A stretch of 64,000 bases of DNA from Combretum micranthum (Eukaryota > Streptophyta > Magnoliopsida > Myrtales > Combretaceae), in the NCBI GenBank assembly GCA_024138025.1, contig JAMXBD010000065.1:1302001-1366000 (forward strand), in the 5' to 3' direction. Positions 62,346-64,000 of the stretch are shown in pieces. Numbering within the stretch: the stretch's first letter is position 1; each line of letters begins with the position of its first letter. The notes beneath the pieces were generated by a model, which saw nothing but the letters and a program-made list of their open reading frames with translations, made no database searches and was not told the origin of the DNA. Position numbers and translations under genes: made by a program.

Positions 62346-64000
62346 TGTGTAAGAATAATGCTAGCTGGGACTGAGCCAAGAATGCATAAATAGTGCTCCC
62401 CCGTCAAACTTACTTGAAGTTAGAAAGATAGGATACAAGGAACATAGAATACAATTTAGATAAATAATACAAATACTTGAGACTTTGTATTTTGTAGGTT
62501 GAAACCCAATTTTACTATGTGGTAGAGGATAGTGATTCTCTGTGATCTTGATGGAATGTGGAAAGTTGGATTCCATAGTTGAGTTTTAATAATAGTATCA
62601 TATGTATATGTTTAATTAATGTATGAGAAGTTAACAAATAATTAGAGTCTTGTAATCTCCGACTTACAAGATGATTCTCATATTACGGGTAATACGTGAT
62701 ATGATAACTTTAGAATAATCTATTCCTATTAGAATCTTGACAGAAGTACATGCATGCTTCCTATTAATTGCATAGATAGTGAGGAAATGATCAAGAAAAA
62801 GAGACTCAATTGACTTGCCTTATATGTGGTTATGTATAATCTTTTTGTCTTGATTATATGTTACTTAATGACTGACATGGGCCCAACTTTCCATTGCTCA
62901 TTACATGTGCTGGTAATAACCCAAAAGCCAACAAAATTCATTTCCACTTTCCAATTTTGTAGGGGAATCAATTTTTAGTCCTATCTAATTTAGTGACTGG
63001 ACACTTGGAGAGCATATGCCTTAGGATATTTTCCACTCTTCTCTTCTCCCAGAGCTTCGGAGGGGAAGAACAAGGACACCGGCAACATATTTCTTTCTTT
63101 TCCTCTGTCATTTTTATTAGTTTCAGCATATTTTAGCTCTTTTTGTTTTCCTTTTATTTTGGGTCATGGATAATGTTTAACACTTATTTTTTTTTTAATG
63201 TTTCATAAAGTCTATGAATAGGTTATGTAGTTGTTGTCTTATGCCATTAGTTTAATATATTTGTTGTTGAGTTGTAAATTCAATTTTAGCAAAACTGTAT
63301 TTTGAGCAATTTTTCTTATATTTGTTAGATTAAGATTGTATTTGAGAAAATCATTTCTATTTGGTTATGTGAATAACTATTTAGCTTAAAAAATTGACAT
63401 AGAGACATGTAATTTGATTTAACTAAAGGTTTAAGAAATTAAAAATCATTAGTCCGATTAACTATTTTTGTAAAAAAAAAAAAAATTGCTTCATTGATTA
63501 AAAAAATTCTAAAACAACTAATGACTTGCATATACAAACACGTCATTGATTAATAATATACATACTAATTAATATTTCAATGAATTGGATCTTGACCATA
63601 ATTATTTGACGTGTTTAATATCCTATTTTATTAGAAAATTTAGTCCCCAGAAGATTTGCCGGAGACGGTGGACATCCTTGACAGAAGAGCACCAATTTTA
63701 GTAATCCTAGTTGCCCAACTGGTCAAAAAGGGGCTGCTAACTTTATATAGTATATTATAATTCATATTACTATCATACTAATAATCAAATTCAGGCAGAC
63801 AACATGGAAATCTTCAGGATCAAGTACAAGCATCCACGTTCCTTGATTTGTATGAGAAAAATAACTTGATATGTTCCTAAACGAATGACACCGAAAAGCT
63901 ACACGATCGCTATTAGTGCTTTTTAGAGCATGTTGAATGGTGGTTCTTAGCATAATTGTGTATATTAGCTGCCCGTTCACTTTACCATAGTACTAATTTC
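62346..64000. other. Intergenic DNA, no supported gene
   Basis: The AT content varies, with a less AT-rich patch at 63640-63735. An open frame of about 37 codons there (63644-63757, PEDLPETVDILDRRAPI) and a minus-strand frame at 63762-63980 look more protein-like than most short frames here, but neither has a recognisable domain, start or splice context. Confidence 0.45.

Noticed and set aside
63644..63980. Two short protein-like open frames near the right edge
   Set aside because: No recognisable domain, no start codon or paired splice sites; they may be parts of a gene lying outside the window, but that cannot be supported here.

Overview
The window looks like repeat-rich nuclear DNA of a eudicot plant. 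It is strongly AT-rich, with GT-AG introns in AT-rich flanks, a plant-specific DUF789 gene, a plant O-methyltransferase relict, and typical plant Copia, L1-type LINE, solo-LTR, hAT and MULE-like elements. The species cannot be named from the sequence. Only one gene appears intact. No operon, CRISPR array, rRNA or functional tRNA was seen.

Layout. 1-2810: AT-rich intergenic DNA with a diverged tandem duplication of about 775 bp, the second copy ending in a fold-back MITE. 3240-6700: an intact six-exon DUF789 gene on the + strand (317 residues). 7-12.5 kb: intergenic DNA with a second copy of the same MITE (perfect 9-bp target duplication) and a non-autonomous hAT element. 13.0-14.8 kb: a minus-oriented solo LTR carrying a minisatellite. 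15-19 kb: LTR-like DNA and a decayed minus-strand LINE, itself split by a 380-bp fold-back MITE. 20.8-21.2 kb: another copy of the first MITE family. 22.5-32.4 kb: a decayed plus-strand LINE whose endonuclease region is split by a 3.74-kb solo LTR with a clean 5-bp target duplication. 32.4-41 kb: more LTR-type DNA, including a SINE-like insertion, a relative of the 13-kb LTR, and a relative of the 24.9-kb LTR. 41.7-42.7 kb: a fold-back element carrying a nested 664-bp hAT element with a perfect 8-bp target duplication.

43.5-51.1 kb: a minus-strand, two-exon O-methyltransferase pseudogene with several frame breaks. Its single intron contains a full-length but mutated Copia retrotransposon (about 4.84 kb, LTRs of 221 and 217 bp) in the opposite orientation. 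51.1-54.2 kb: AT-rich DNA with microsatellites. 54.2-56.1 kb: an unrecognised diverged repeat of about 470 bp in three partial copies. 56.6-62.4 kb: LTR-like DNA with short internal tandem repeats. 62.4-64.0 kb: nothing recognised.

How it fits together. The DUF789 gene stands alone and its neighbours say nothing about its role. The rest records layered insertion: LTR into LINE, MITE into LINE, hAT into MITE, Copia into an intron, and a MITE arm carried by a tandem duplication. Several insertions have target duplications that can be read directly, so their relative order is well supported. I found no evidence of a previously undescribed biological system. The most unusual items are the nested insertions, the fold-back MITE family and the unclassified 54-56 kb repeat.
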